A stretch of DNA of 63,846 nt from an uncultured Saprospiraceae bacterium (GTDB taxonomy: Bacteria; Bacteroidota; Bacteroidia; Chitinophagales; Saprospiraceae). Positions 1 to 9,044 of the stretch are shown here, piece after piece. Numbering within the stretch: the first letter of the stretch is position 1; each line of letters begins with the position of its first letter. The stretch spans positions 1-63,846 of the forward strand of contig CALGNN010000018.1 in assembly GCA_937961455.1 (NCBI GenBank). The letters are read 5' to 3'. The notes under the pieces were generated by a model, which was not told the origin of the DNA, did not search any database, and saw only the letters and a list, made by a program, of their open reading frames with translations. Position numbers and translations under genes: made by a program.

Positions 1-468
1 GGTGCTAGAATAAAACCTAAAACTGCGGCAAAGAAGACAACAACAAGAAAGCCAGCTGCTAAGAAGGTAACAACAAGAAAGCCAGCAGCTAAGAAGGTAA
101 CTACAAGAAAGCCAGCAGCTAAGAAGACTACGACAAGAAAGCCAGCGGCAAAGAAGACGACAACGAGAAAGCCAGCTGCTAAGAAGACGACGACGAGAAA
201 GCCAGCAGCTAAGAAGACAACGACGAGAAAGCCTGCGGCAAAGAAGACGACAACGAGAAAGCCAGCTGCTAAGAAGACAACGACGAGAAAGCCAGCGGCA
301 AAGAAGACAACGACGAGAAAGCCTGCGGCAAAGAAGACGACAACGAGAAAGCCTGCAGCTAAGAAGACTACGACAAGAAAGCCAGCAGTTAAAAGGGCAA
401 CGGCAAGAAAGCCTGCTACTAGAACAGCTGCAAGGCCAAAACCAGGTGCTAAAATTAGACCTAAATAA
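1..468 (+). CDS. C-terminal part of a lysine/arginine-rich, histone H1-like repeat protein (5' end outside window)
   Basis: An open frame runs from base 1 to a TAA at 466-468 (155 residues seen, no start in the window). It opens with GARIKPKT, then has twelve near-identical 10-residue units of the form AAKK[T/V]TTRKP (25-384), one decayed unit (385-414), and ends RPKPGAKIRPK. The composition resembles histone H1 and AlgP-type KPAA tails, which bind DNA or other polyanions (family knowledge); binding here is inference. The flanking GA[K/R]I[K/R]PK motif is also the C-terminus of the adaptor at 9141-9782, so this is probably a paralogue of that adaptor with an expanded basic tail. It converges on the conflict operon and shares a terminator with it. 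The N-terminal domain is not visible, so the function is not assigned. Confidence 0.8.
   Translation, partial: GARIKPKTAAKKTTTRKPAAKKVTTRKPAAKKVTTRKPAAKKTTTRKPAAKKTTTRKPAAKKTTTRKPAAKKTTTRKPAAKKTTTRKPAAKKTTTRKPAAKKTTTRKPAAKKTTTRKPAAKKTTTRKPAVKRATARKPATRTAARPKPGAKIRPK
25..414 (+). repeat. 30-bp tandem coding repeat, 13 units
   Basis: Thirteen contiguous 30-bp units encode AAKKTTTRKP variants. There are no spacers, so this is not a CRISPR array. Units 5-7 (145-234) and 8-10 (235-324) form a 90-bp higher-order duplication with only a few differences, and units 4 (115-144) and 12 (355-384) are identical. This points to recent slippage or unequal recombination. Confidence 0.95.
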
Positions 469-477
469 AACGACTTA

Positions 478-510
478 GATTGGGTGGATTATTTCCACCC
501 AATCATTTTT
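478..510. terminator. bidirectional hairpin terminator between convergent genes
   Basis: A perfect 10-bp stem (GATTGGGTGG at 478-487 with CCACCCAATC at 495-504) has a 7-nt loop and is followed by a T-run at 505-510 on the plus strand. The stop codon of the minus-strand nSTAND gene lies in the loop and its last codons form one arm of the stem, so the hairpin serves both convergent genes. Confidence 0.75.
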
Positions 511-3500
511 GATCCAAGGTATTTTTCAGGATCGAAATTCAATTGGATTGGAAAAATCTTTACCTTTCTATCTTCCGTAATAATGACCAAATTGTTATCA
601 ATATAAAAATGTTGATATACAAAATCTTGAAGTGAAAATGCATCAACAAGTTGCTTTTCATTTCCTTCATCAGTCCAAATGGATATTTGTTTTTTGTTAA
701 TGGTAGTGTACACTTCTTCTGCTATTGAATCAGGAATGCTATCTGAATAATTAAATCGATAATCACCGTTTACGGACTTTTGAAATTCATTTGAACTTAT
801 AGCAGCATCCTTATTCCATTCGAATACTTCTTTTTTTATAGCCCAATCAGTTGCACCTCCTACTGAAAATCCTGATAATACGTCATATGTTATGAATCCT
901 TTTTCAGTAAAGCCAGCAAAATTTTCTACGATAGGACCATCGATTGTTTGACTGACTCCATTATACACCTTATAAGCTTCTCCATTTTCTTTTAGCAGGA
1001 GGTATTGATCCAAAGAATACATATGCAATATCTTTGCTTCAATTTCCTTGATTAAACGTCCCTTAACATCCCATATGTAAACCGTATTGCCATACTTAGT
1101 AAGGATCAATTGCTCATCTTTAGCCCAAGTATATCCATGATAGCTACCCGGTAAAAAATCTGCTATTCTGATTTCATTAAGATCCCATATTCCAGCATTA
1201 CCCGCTTCATCCCAAAACAAAGCATAAGGATGATTTTCGGAAAAATGATAAGATCGGTGCAATGCAGTACCCTCTGTTATTTGTTCATCGAATCCTCTTC
1301 CAACGTATTGAAAGTCACAAGGATTTACAGCTTCGAGTGTTTCAATTACATAGGGTGACTCATAACAATATTCTACATCAACTTTGAATTCAACTATGGG
1401 GATGGATGCATAGTCATCCATCCTAAGTAAAGTATTTTTTATAATACAGAGGTCGTCATCATTTTCACTGCTTAATTCATTTCTATGTTCATAGGTAAGT
1501 TGACTTGAAGGGAATGATAATAATTGATTGCCTGACTTAGTTTCAAAATTAAGCATTAGCCCAGTTTCTGCACTTACATCATTTGATAGGGATTGCATGG
1601 GCTTAGTATTAAAATTGATATTATCACGTTTTCCTATTTTATCTGGCGAATATTTATTTCCAAAGGAGCTTATTATTTTTTTGTCCTTAGCGTCCGATAA
1701 CTGCCAAATAGCTGAATTGAAAAAATCGGACTTAATTTCCTTAATGCTTAAAATCTTTTCTTTTTTATCATCCAATGCTAGGAAGCAGCTAGTTCCTGGA
1801 AAAGTAGATACAATATCGCCATCAGGCAGTTTGTCGTATCCTTCTCCTAACTGACTTTTTGGATCTTTAATATCTTCATATTGAAAGCTTGAAATATTCT
1901 CCAAAGTCCTTGTCTCGAAAAGTTGATATTTGGCTTTTTTAAAATTTTCAAGGGTTCCTTGATTTCTATGAGAAAAATGATAAGATTGATTTGAGTTTTG
2001 ATGGTATGTTATGCCAAGAATATATTTTTCATCATCTGAAAGCAGCAATTCATCTGATTCGATATTGGTGCAAATTTGGGTTTTAGGATTAAAAATAAAA
2101 GTACTTGTTATGATTAAATCTTCAGTAGAATGCATCATTCTAGGTTTTGTACTATGGTCTGCATAGACAATTGGCATAGGACTTCTTGCCATTTCTTTAA
2201 TCAGTAAATGTACCTCTTCTCTTTCTGGATCCAATTTCCACAGTTCTTTTGTAATTAGTAAAGCTTTTGCTCTTTTTCCTTGTGAGAATAAAAACTTGGC
2301 CTGACTGATTAAACTTAGTATCCTAGATTTCTTTTCTGATGCTACAGCTTTGTTATAGTTGTCAAGTGCTTCATTTTTTGCATTTTTAGCCAGGATGGTT
2401 TGTTCATTTGCTAGCTCCTGAGCATCTAAAGCTTCCTTGCGACGTGCCTCTGCTTCAATCGTCTTTTTAATTGCTTCCTTTTTCTGTCGGTTGGCTTCTA
2501 TTTTTTGTCTATTAGCCTCAGCAGCTTGATTTTTTGCTTCATCTTCATTGTCTCTTGCTTCTTGTAGAGCAATTAATCGTGCCTCTTCACTTGCAGTTAA
2601 TGCGTTAAATTGTTTTTCTAATTCATTATTCTGATCTTCCAACATCACCTCTTTCTTGATCAGTTCTTTGGACTGCATATATTGACGGAAAAATGAGAAT
2701 GCACTTATCAAAGCTAGGGCAACCATTGCGTATGAAAATAGATTGGCTCTTCTTCTTTTTGCTCTTTCTTGAGCCAGTTCTTTTTGTTGCCGAATACGCT
2801 CTTCTTCATTTTCTTTTTGTTCTCTTAGCTCTTTTGCCATGAGTGCAGGTCCAATAAGCGTGTCGTGACTCAACTCATAATTATAGCCACCATTTTGATC
2901 TAACTCTCTCCTTAACAAATGAATGTTGATCAATTTATTTAACAATTCTTGGTCAACTTTAAATAGATCAAATATTTGGCTTTCATGCAGGGTTAAGCGC
3001 TGTTTTCTTTGGTTATCTACTAAGCCATCTTCAAGAAGTCTAGCAGCTTGTAGTTTTTCTTCTTTTGTGTCAAGCGTTTCAAGTTTATTATGATAGTAAT
3101 TTTGGACGATGGCATTAAGATCGCCAATATTGTTTTCATCCAGTTCTGTCCATCCCTTACTGATTACATTTTCTTCAAATGAAGTACATACGATTTGTAG
3201 CTGAATGGCTTCAATGAGCTGGGTGTCTTTATCTTGAAGGAAATCAATTATTTTATTTTGAGCCGCTGATGTATAACTAAATTTATTGGATATGAAATGA
3301 TCACCTTCTAATGAAGCAGGTTTAATGATTGCTTCGGTTGCGCCACCAATCTGCAATGCTTTTAGCTCGTGATTATTTTTAAATATGGTTGGTAAGTAGT
3401 CAGATAATTGGTCCAATAAATGCATTTTATCAGAGCGGATGATAAAAAGGATTCTGACATTTAGTTCTTTATAAAGGGCATCTTCTTCGTCTACTGTGAT

Positions 3501-4052
3501 TACGTCCTGTCCTCTATTATATGCGATATTTAATATTTGTTCAAAACGCTTGGGAAGTTGTTTTCTGATCAATTCTGCGATTTGACTCTTGAATTGATGG
3601 ACCTCGGCATTTGGGTAACTAAACAGTTCTTCAAATTGATCAAAGATCAAAACCTGTCTACTATCTGGTGCCTTAAATTGTCGCTCTTTTATAATACGCC
3701 ATACAGAGTCATCTGATGGAATAATTTTGCTAATTATGCTAGCATCTCCTTGTACATTTTCAAGAGATTCAAGTGTAGTTTTTAAAGGGGTTTTCTTCGA
3801 TGATTCTGTCCATGCATTAAATCGAAATTGAATACATTCATTGTTGGGATCCTCTTGAAGTTTAGGTATTAAGCCAGCGTTTATCAATGAGCTTTTACCC
3901 AATCCAGAACGTCCATGGAGAACAACCAATTTTTCTAAACTGACTAATTGATGTAACTTTTTTAAATCTTCCTTTCTACCAAAAAACAATTTTGCCATGT
4001 CTTTGGTAAAAGGTCTACCGCCTGGATATCTTTTAATTTTATCTGATTGCAT
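489..4052 (-). CDS. nSTAND-type NTPase with transmembrane helix, coiled coil and C-terminal beta-propeller
   Basis: This is a signal-transducing STAND ATPase, 1187 aa from the chosen start. Residues 24-30 are the entry motif FFGRKED. Walker A is GRSGLGKSS at 47-55 and Walker B is LIFDQFEELF around 135-144, the nSTAND1 signature. A winged-helix-like segment ends at YELSHDTLIGPAL (392-404). One transmembrane helix lies at about 438-456, preceded by a charged helix and followed by a long coiled coil (about 460-590). The remaining roughly 540 residues contain WD-like strands (IWDLNEIR, VYIWDVKGR) and read as a degenerate beta-propeller sensor. The ATG at 4052 is chosen because it overlaps the upstream stop (TAATG); an in-frame start at 4097 would overlap the neighbour by 46 nt. 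STAND proteins oligomerise after ligand sensing and switch on effectors; the trigger here is unknown. Last gene of the six-gene operon. Confidence 0.88.
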   Translation of the reverse strand: MQSDKIKRYPGGRPFTKDMAKLFFGRKEDLKKLHQLVSLEKLVVLHGRSGLGKSSLINAGLIPKLQEDPNNECIQFRFNAWTESSKKTPLKTTLESLENVQGDASIISKIIPSDDSVWRIIKERQFKAPDSRQVLIFDQFEELFSYPNAEVHQFKSQIAELIRKQLPKRFEQILNIAYNRGQDVITVDEEDALYKELNVRILFIIRSDKMHLLDQLSDYLPTIFKNNHELKALQIGGATEAIIKPASLEGDHFISNKFSYTSAAQNKIIDFLQDKDTQLIEAIQLQIVCTSFEENVISKGWTELDENNIGDLNAIVQNYYHNKLETLDTKEEKLQAARLLEDGLVDNQRKQRLTLHESQIFDLFKVDQELLNKLINIHLLRRELDQNGGYNYELSHDTLIGPALMAKELREQKENEEERIRQQKELAQERAKRRRANLFSYAMVALALISAFSFFRQYMQSKELIKKEVMLEDQNNELEKQFNALTASEEARLIALQEARDNEDEAKNQAAEANRQKIEANRQKKEAIKKTIEAEARRKEALDAQELANEQTILAKNAKNEALDNYNKAVASEKKSRILSLISQAKFLFSQGKRAKALLITKELWKLDPEREEVHLLIKEMARSPMPIVYADHSTKPRMMHSTEDLIITSTFIFNPKTQICTNIESDELLLSDDEKYILGITYHQNSNQSYHFSHRNQGTLENFKKAKYQLFETRTLENISSFQYEDIKDPKSQLGEGYDKLPDGDIVSTFPGTSCFLALDDKKEKILSIKEIKSDFFNSAIWQLSDAKDKKIISSFGNKYSPDKIGKRDNINFNTKPMQSLSNDVSAETGLMLNFETKSGNQLLSFPSSQLTYEHRNELSSENDDDLCIIKNTLLRMDDYASIPIVEFKVDVEYCYESPYVIETLEAVNPCDFQYVGRGFDEQITEGTALHRSYHFSENHPYALFWDEAGNAGIWDLNEIRIADFLPGSYHGYTWAKDEQLILTKYGNTVYIWDVKGRLIKEIEAKILHMYSLDQYLLLKENGEAYKVYNGVSQTIDGPIVENFAGFTEKGFITYDVLSGFSVGGATDWAIKKEVFEWNKDAAISSNEFQKSVNGDYRFNYSDSIPDSIAEEVYTTINKKQISIWTDEGNEKQLVDAFSLQDFVYQHFYIDNNLVIITEDRKVKIFPIQLNFDPEKYLGSKMIGWK

Positions 4053-5161
4053 TATAATCCTAGTGTAGAAGAAATTTGAGGAATCAAAGTGATACAATTA
4101 AAAATTGATTGATTCAAATTGGCTTTGTCCGTTTCAGTTGCCATTCCAGTTACTTCTTTCTTATTTAACTCGACAAAACTTTGTTGAATTTTTATCAAGT
4201 CATTGAGTAAGTCCTGAGTTAATGGAAGATGAAATTCCAAAACTGATTTAATGAGATCAATTCCTTTTTGAATTTTGTTTTTGGCAAGCAAGCCCTGAGC
4301 TTGTTTTAAATCTTGGGAGAAATCTCTTACTGCTGAACCGTCTCCCTCTTCTTTTAATAATTGCTTCTCTTCGCATATCTTATGCAAATCATGAATGAAA
4401 TCCTCTCCACTTTTTGGTAAGAAATCAATTAAAAATTCATTGCGATACAACTGGTCTTGCGACAAACTCGACTCACTGCTTGCATATTGCAATATCTTAT
4501 TAGGCTTGGCCGAAATATGATATAAAACTCTTAAAAGTAATTGCATGTACCATTTTTCATAGGGCAATCCTATAAAAACAAAAGTCTCCATGTCTTGGAT
4601 GTACTTTCTCAAGTCTTCAGACATACTTTTACCAAGAAAGATGGATTCCAAATAATTGAATAAATCTTTGTGGGTCAAGACTAAACTTTCAGATTCTTCC
4701 AAAGAACCCATGAGCCCATAGATTAATGGATTCGATAATGATGGTTTGATAAAAGGTTTAAAGGGTTGACCCATAAAATAGAAGTCATATTGAAAGGGGA
4801 GACCCTTAGCACTAAATGCTCTATTCAAAATGGCATTTGGAGACATGTTTATGATCAAAGGGAAGGGTAAGCTTGATAGTTTTTGAAAAAATTGATCTGT
4901 TTGCTCAAAATCATTTTCAAAAAAACTGCGCACACGCCTTGAGAATCTTCTTCGCTGATTGTCTTCTCTAAAAAGAAAAAATCCATCATTCTTAAAGAAA
5001 TTTTTGATCATGGCGTTTTCTGAATTCTCAACGTCAAGCTCTTTCCACATGTCCGTGGTTATCGCTTCTCCTTGAGCGTTTTTCATCACACCTGGCCCAA
5101 CAAAAAGTGCGCATTTTTCTCTACTAATAGAATCTAAAATATCTTCAAAAAAAACCTCCAT
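4052..5161 (-). CDS. SIR2-like domain protein with EAD-like C-terminal domain
   Basis: 369 aa. The N-terminus carries the Rossmann entry ALFVGPGV (18-25), in the position of the sirtuin GAG loop. GLMGSLEESESLVLTHKDLFNYL matches the SIR2-like pattern with VLT..DY, and FVFIGLPYEKWYMQLLLRVL matches the late Rossmann strand of SIR2-like conflict effectors. Such domains in Thoeris, DSR and related systems hydrolyse NAD+ (family knowledge). The GAG-to-GPG change makes catalysis uncertain here. The last 90 residues are helical and align with the adaptor at 9141-9782 (L.KK, then N..I..SI..LI), suggesting an effector-associated domain that recruits this protein to partners. It starts 14 nt after the caspase stop, and its own stop overlaps the NTPase start by 1 nt, implying translational coupling. 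It is not a canonical sirtuin deacetylase, which would carry a zinc ribbon. Confidence 0.75.
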   Translation of the reverse strand: MEVFFEDILDSISREKCALFVGPGVMKNAQGEAITTDMWKELDVENSENAMIKNFFKNDGFFLFREDNQRRRFSRRVRSFFENDFEQTDQFFQKLSSLPFPLIINMSPNAILNRAFSAKGLPFQYDFYFMGQPFKPFIKPSLSNPLIYGLMGSLEESESLVLTHKDLFNYLESIFLGKSMSEDLRKYIQDMETFVFIGLPYEKWYMQLLLRVLYHISAKPNKILQYASSESSLSQDQLYRNEFLIDFLPKSGEDFIHDLHKICEEKQLLKEEGDGSAVRDFSQDLKQAQGLLAKNKIQKGIDLIKSVLEFHLPLTQDLLNDLIKIQQSFVELNKKEVTGMATETDKANLNQSIFNCITLIPQISSTLGL

Positions 5162-5175
5162 CTCTTATTAACTAC

Positions 5176-6204
5176 TTATGCAATTTGCTTTTGAAGTTCT
5201 TTGATTTTTTGCATTAATGATGCTCTTTCATCTTGAGCTTGTAATATTTGTAATTCAGTTTTGAATACGGAGCTTGCATCGATGAAAGTGAGTTTTGTAG
5301 TTCTTAACTGTTTGATCAAGTCCGTTTGTGTTTTGAAGTTTTCTTTTAAGCCTTCAATTTCATCTTTGGTGATTTCAATTAGGAAATCATCTTTCTCAAC
5401 GACTACTTTAGGAGCATCTTTACGTTGCGCCTTAGGCACAAGTGTTAGGATAAGATCATCATCCATTTCGATCTTGACAGTAGGTCTCTGAGGCTCAGGG
5501 GATCTCTTCGGTACTTCTTTCCAGAGGTGTTGCAAGGCTTCTGTCATTCTTATATAAGAGTCATCAAACTCTTTTTTATGTTCTCCTCTCAGTACTTCTA
5601 ATAATACCTGTGTAAAGAGACTATTGTCTTCACCAATGATCCATGATAATTCATTCGCTCTACAAGAAGATACATAAGATAAGCCTGAAACGTCATCCAT
5701 TTTCTTGGCCAATTCGTCAATTTTTGTCAACCCTGTTTTAGGAGTAGCTGCTTTTTCCACAGGAGCTGATTTGGATTGATTCATAGTCATTCCTTGAGCA
5801 TGGCAACAGTCTAGAAATAGCAAAGTCTTTTTTGACTTTAGCGCTTTCAAACGCTCTTGGAGTTCTTCGGCTTTCACCCAAGTATCCTCAAAATTATCCG
5901 CATCAAATCCATTTGGGACTAAATAGTATTGATCCCAAGGTTCATACACACCTCCGTGACCTGAATAGAATATGAAGACCGTCGCATTTTCATCTGCTTT
6001 TTCTACGAGGTCATCCAAAGCTTTTAAGATTCCTTTTCGGTCTGCTTCTTCATTGACTAATATGGTAATATTTTCTGGAGGATATCCAGCTAGATTGGGA
6101 TCGGCTAAAACATTTTGAATGGCTGTTGCGTCATTTACTGTAATAGGTAAATCGTCTCCGACACCTATCAGCAAGGCGTGACCTTGCTCAAATAATGTAC
6201 TCAT
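5176..6204 (-). CDS. caspase-like cysteine peptidase (peptidase C14 family)
   Basis: 342 aa. The caspase-hemoglobinase fold is clear: strand ALLIGVGDDLP (10-20), TVFIFYSGHGG with catalytic His83, YYLVPNGFD, then TLLFLDCCHAQG with catalytic Cys134 in the DCCH context, and LSYVSSCRANELSW around the late strand. The C-terminal 100 residues are a basic and acidic helical or coiled-coil extension (from about 245) that could bind partners. No transmembrane segment or signal peptide is visible, so it is probably cytoplasmic. Prokaryotic caspases in STAND or EAD operons act as executioners that cleave host or partner proteins when activated (family knowledge); the substrate and P1 preference cannot be read here. 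It sits between the small membrane protein (35 nt) and the SIR2-like gene (14 nt). Confidence 0.92.
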   Translation of the reverse strand: MSTLFEQGHALLIGVGDDLPITVNDATAIQNVLADPNLAGYPPENITILVNEEADRKGILKALDDLVEKADENATVFIFYSGHGGVYEPWDQYYLVPNGFDADNFEDTWVKAEELQERLKALKSKKTLLFLDCCHAQGMTMNQSKSAPVEKAATPKTGLTKIDELAKKMDDVSGLSYVSSCRANELSWIIGEDNSLFTQVLLEVLRGEHKKEFDDSYIRMTEALQHLWKEVPKRSPEPQRPTVKIEMDDDLILTLVPKAQRKDAPKVVVEKDDFLIEITKDEIEGLKENFKTQTDLIKQLRTTKLTFIDASSVFKTELQILQAQDERASLMQKIKELQKQIA

Positions 6205-6239
6205 AATAGTTTTTTAAGGTGATGTAAAATAACATATTA

Positions 6240-6749
6240 TTAAATATTCAATGACTTATACATTTTTTGAAATTCCTTTAAATATTTAGAATCCAAATGG
6301 GTAGGCAATTCAGCAGCTAAATCTAAAAGCGCTGAAATAGCTTTGTAATCACTAAAATTTATTTGTCCTGTTTTATTGAGTTTTTCCAAAGCTGCTCTTG
6401 ACATAAGCGTTGAGTCTCCTGCCTTATTTTTTATTTTGTTGATGAGTTCTTCATTCCATTCCAATATTTGAGCTTTGTTAGACATGGCGTTTGAAATGTT
6501 GTAAGAGCTTGTTCCGATTTCTAAACCTCGATCAGATTTTGCTTTAGGGATTTTTGTGAAAAGGTTTTTTGCTTGTTGTACTTTATTTTCGAATGCTTCA
6601 AATTTTACTCCATCCTTATTGGCTTGAAAGCTTTTTAAATGGGCAAAAAAGTTTTTTAATTCAGACTTAAAAAATCCTAGAATGATTAATAGCGTAAGCG
6701 GCCAGATGATTACATCTAAGAGCTTAATAATAAAATCTAAAATTTCCAT
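6240..6749 (-). CDS. small membrane-anchored protein of unknown function
   Basis: 169 aa, not recognised as a named family. The N-terminus has one or two hydrophobic stretches (about residues 4-27, IIKLLDVIIWPLTLLIILGFF), followed by an amphipathic basic helix (LKNFFAHLKSFQANKDGVKFEAF) and a soluble, mainly helical domain. The layout is typical of short inner-membrane proteins with a cytoplasmic helical domain. It lies 15 nt after the cyclase and 35 nt before the caspase, so it belongs to the same transcript. It could be a membrane tether or pore-like effector for the system; nothing in the sequence proves this. Confidence 0.7.
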   Translation of the reverse strand: MEILDFIIKLLDVIIWPLTLLIILGFFKSELKNFFAHLKSFQANKDGVKFEAFENKVQQAKNLFTKIPKAKSDRGLEIGTSSYNISNAMSNKAQILEWNEELINKIKNKAGDSTLMSRAALEKLNKTGQINFSDYKAISALLDLAAELPTHLDSKYLKEFQKMYKSLNI

Positions 6750-6764
6750 TACACAGGGGTTTTA

Positions 6765-9044
6765 TCATTTCCAATAGTTGTGCAGTTTTATAAATCTTGA
6801 ATCGTCTTGCAAACTAGCAAAAAATGCATCATTGCAAAAACTACCAGTTTTATAAATTTGTCCGTTTTCGATTGCCTTTTGTAGATACAATAGACAATCA
6901 TCTTTTTTTCCTTCTGCTAAAAATAATTTTGCCATTGCGTATTCTGTCGCACCAAAATCAAATGATTCCTTCGAGTTTAAAATTGTACTCTTTGATGATT
7001 CAAAACAATCATTCAGATTTAAGCTTAGACAATTTAGGGCATTATAAGTGAGGGCTTCTGTATTTTGTGGTTCCGATAAAAGCAATTTGTCTAAGAGTTT
7101 TTTGCTTTCTTTAAAATCATCTAAATAATAATACGCCATTGATTTTTCCAAATCTGAAAAATCACTTAGCTCAAAAAACTCAACTGACTTTTTATAAAAT
7201 TGATGGGCTTTTGTTTTTTCGGATATAAGGAGCGACTCATTAGCTATAGTGAAGTATAGATAGGCAAGATCTTCTTTAGGGATCTGAGCGGCAGACATAT
7301 ACTCTTCGACTTTTGACCAACTTTTTTCTTTTACAAAGGTCCTTAGCAGATGAGTTAAGTAAGCTCTATCATAAGCCAATTCATATAAATTTAAAAACTC
7401 CTTCTGGGCTTCTTTATAGCGCTCTAGTTCTATTAAGGCAAGTCCTTTTACATACTGTCTTATCTGGCAATCAAAACATTTTGCCAATGCCAAATCTGGT
7501 TCTTTTACTTCTTCATAAATCTCTAAGACCTCTTCTGCGTCATGAACGAATTGCAAAGCCATCACCATCATAGTTAGATTTGATGTGGGGTCATAGGGAG
7601 CAAAATCATATTCTTCTTTATATCGATTATAGGCTTCCAAATTATTCCCATCCAATAGCGCATCATAGAAATACAATAAATTTTGTTGTCTTTGACTCGG
7701 TCTAAGTTTTTCTAAATTAATTTGATTCCTTAGCGAATCCATGGTGTGATAATCATCCATGTTATAATAGTAACTCAGTCGAAGTAATTTTGCTTCAAAA
7801 TAATTTGGATCGATTTTGAGAGCACTTTCTATGTGAAAAAGTTCTTCACTTTCAGGACCCATTTTAGATTCTAGAATGTGTTTGAGGGCCTCATATTTTG
7901 GCAACTCCTCTTCTATGATTAATTCGGGCAAGTCAGCAGTAGCTAGAAAAGAGAGCACCCTTTCACTTAATTGTTTTATTGCTTCGAGTGGCTCATCTTT
8001 GTGGGATGTAATTGTCTCTAAAGAGGCTGCTAGGCTCCCAGACTTGGCATCTACCATAGAGCAATCTATAAGTATGCTATCCTTATTGAGATAATAGCTA
8101 CCTGTGATAAGAGAATCTACGGCAAGATTTTGTTCTAATACGACATTAAAATCGGCACTTCCATTTTCTGCGGAAGCCATTTCATAGTAGTTGTCTATAA
8201 CCTGTGACGAAATAACAGATGCTAAATTATTTCTGCTTATTGCATGAGCGATTCTATCTTCAAGCATCTTACCAAAAATATCAAGTTCATCATTTCCCGT
8301 ATTGTTTTCAAATCCATATACAGCGATTCTTTTATCATCCGTAGCAGAAGATAGAAATTGACTTTGCTTATTCTCCCATGGAAAATCAAATCCTAAAAGT
8401 TTAAAGCTAAGTAGTGCAACAAAAAATGCTAAAAGTACATAGCTCAGTTTTGATTTGACAATTTTTTGCCAAAGGCTTTCATTAACTGCTTTTCCTTTGA
8501 AGGTTCCTTTAATTTGTTTTTTGTCAGGTATTACTAAGCCCTCATTTGCAAAGGCAAATATTTCAATGGGTTCCTCTACATTTTTAAAGACATAGGTGCC
8601 TACAGAACTAAATTGAATATCTGCTTGGCTCTTTAGTTTTTGTTGGGTTGCTTTAGACATTAAAATTGCACCAGGTACAGCCATGGATTCAATCCTAGCA
8701 GCAATATTTATGGAATCACCATAAATGTCATTTTCAAGAAACATCACATCGCCCACATGAATGCCAATCCTTAATGGGATGACGGGTTCTTTTTGAAATA
8801 TTCTTTGAAGGTCTATGGCACAATGCGCGGCGTTTAAAACGCTACCAAATAAACACATGCTTCCATCACCATAGTTTTTAGTGATTTCACCATCATATTT
8901 TGACACATATTTTTGAAGGGTGCTTTGATAATGTTTAAGCAATTGCATTGCCAACTTCTCATTGGATTGCATCAATGCTGTATAACCAGCGATATCAGCA
9001 AAAAATATGGCAGCAAGTTTTCTTTTGCCCTTTGGATTAGACAT
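6765..9044 (-). CDS. membrane class III adenylate cyclase with TolB/FlgO-like region and TPR repeats
   Basis: 759 aa. Residues 9-165 are a class III nucleotide cyclase domain: metal-binding Asp17 (FFADIAG) and Asp60 (NYGDG), the purine-selecting pair Lys56 and Asp106 (typical of ATP rather than GTP use), and the transition-state pair Asn113 and Arg117 (SINIAARIE). A transmembrane helix follows at about 200-218. Next is a TolB/FlgO-like region beginning DKRIAVYGFENNTG (about 235), then helical TPR-type repeats to the C-terminus. This cyclase-TM-TolB-TPR plan is common in Bacteroidota and alphaproteobacteria (family knowledge). All catalytic residues appear present, so cAMP production is likely. 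It follows the adaptor gene by 96 nt and leads the rest of the operon. No cyclic-nucleotide-binding domain was seen in the window, so the receptor is unknown. Confidence 0.9.
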   Translation of the reverse strand: MSNPKGKRKLAAIFFADIAGYTALMQSNEKLAMQLLKHYQSTLQKYVSKYDGEITKNYGDGSMCLFGSVLNAAHCAIDLQRIFQKEPVIPLRIGIHVGDVMFLENDIYGDSINIAARIESMAVPGAILMSKATQQKLKSQADIQFSSVGTYVFKNVEEPIEIFAFANEGLVIPDKKQIKGTFKGKAVNESLWQKIVKSKLSYVLLAFFVALLSFKLLGFDFPWENKQSQFLSSATDDKRIAVYGFENNTGNDELDIFGKMLEDRIAHAISRNNLASVISSQVIDNYYEMASAENGSADFNVVLEQNLAVDSLITGSYYLNKDSILIDCSMVDAKSGSLAASLETITSHKDEPLEAIKQLSERVLSFLATADLPELIIEEELPKYEALKHILESKMGPESEELFHIESALKIDPNYFEAKLLRLSYYYNMDDYHTMDSLRNQINLEKLRPSQRQQNLLYFYDALLDGNNLEAYNRYKEEYDFAPYDPTSNLTMMVMALQFVHDAEEVLEIYEEVKEPDLALAKCFDCQIRQYVKGLALIELERYKEAQKEFLNLYELAYDRAYLTHLLRTFVKEKSWSKVEEYMSAAQIPKEDLAYLYFTIANESLLISEKTKAHQFYKKSVEFFELSDFSDLEKSMAYYYLDDFKESKKLLDKLLLSEPQNTEALTYNALNCLSLNLNDCFESSKSTILNSKESFDFGATEYAMAKLFLAEGKKDDCLLYLQKAIENGQIYKTGSFCNDAFFASLQDDSRFIKLHNYWK

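Noticed and set aside
25-414. Possible CRISPR array (30-bp repeats)
   Set aside because: Repeats are contiguous with no unique spacers, keep a reading frame and encode AAKKTTTRKP; no cas genes are nearby.
4052-5161. Canonical sirtuin protein deacetylase
   Set aside because: There is no zinc ribbon, no GAGxS motif and no catalytic His context of sirtuins; the motifs fit SIR2-like conflict effectors.
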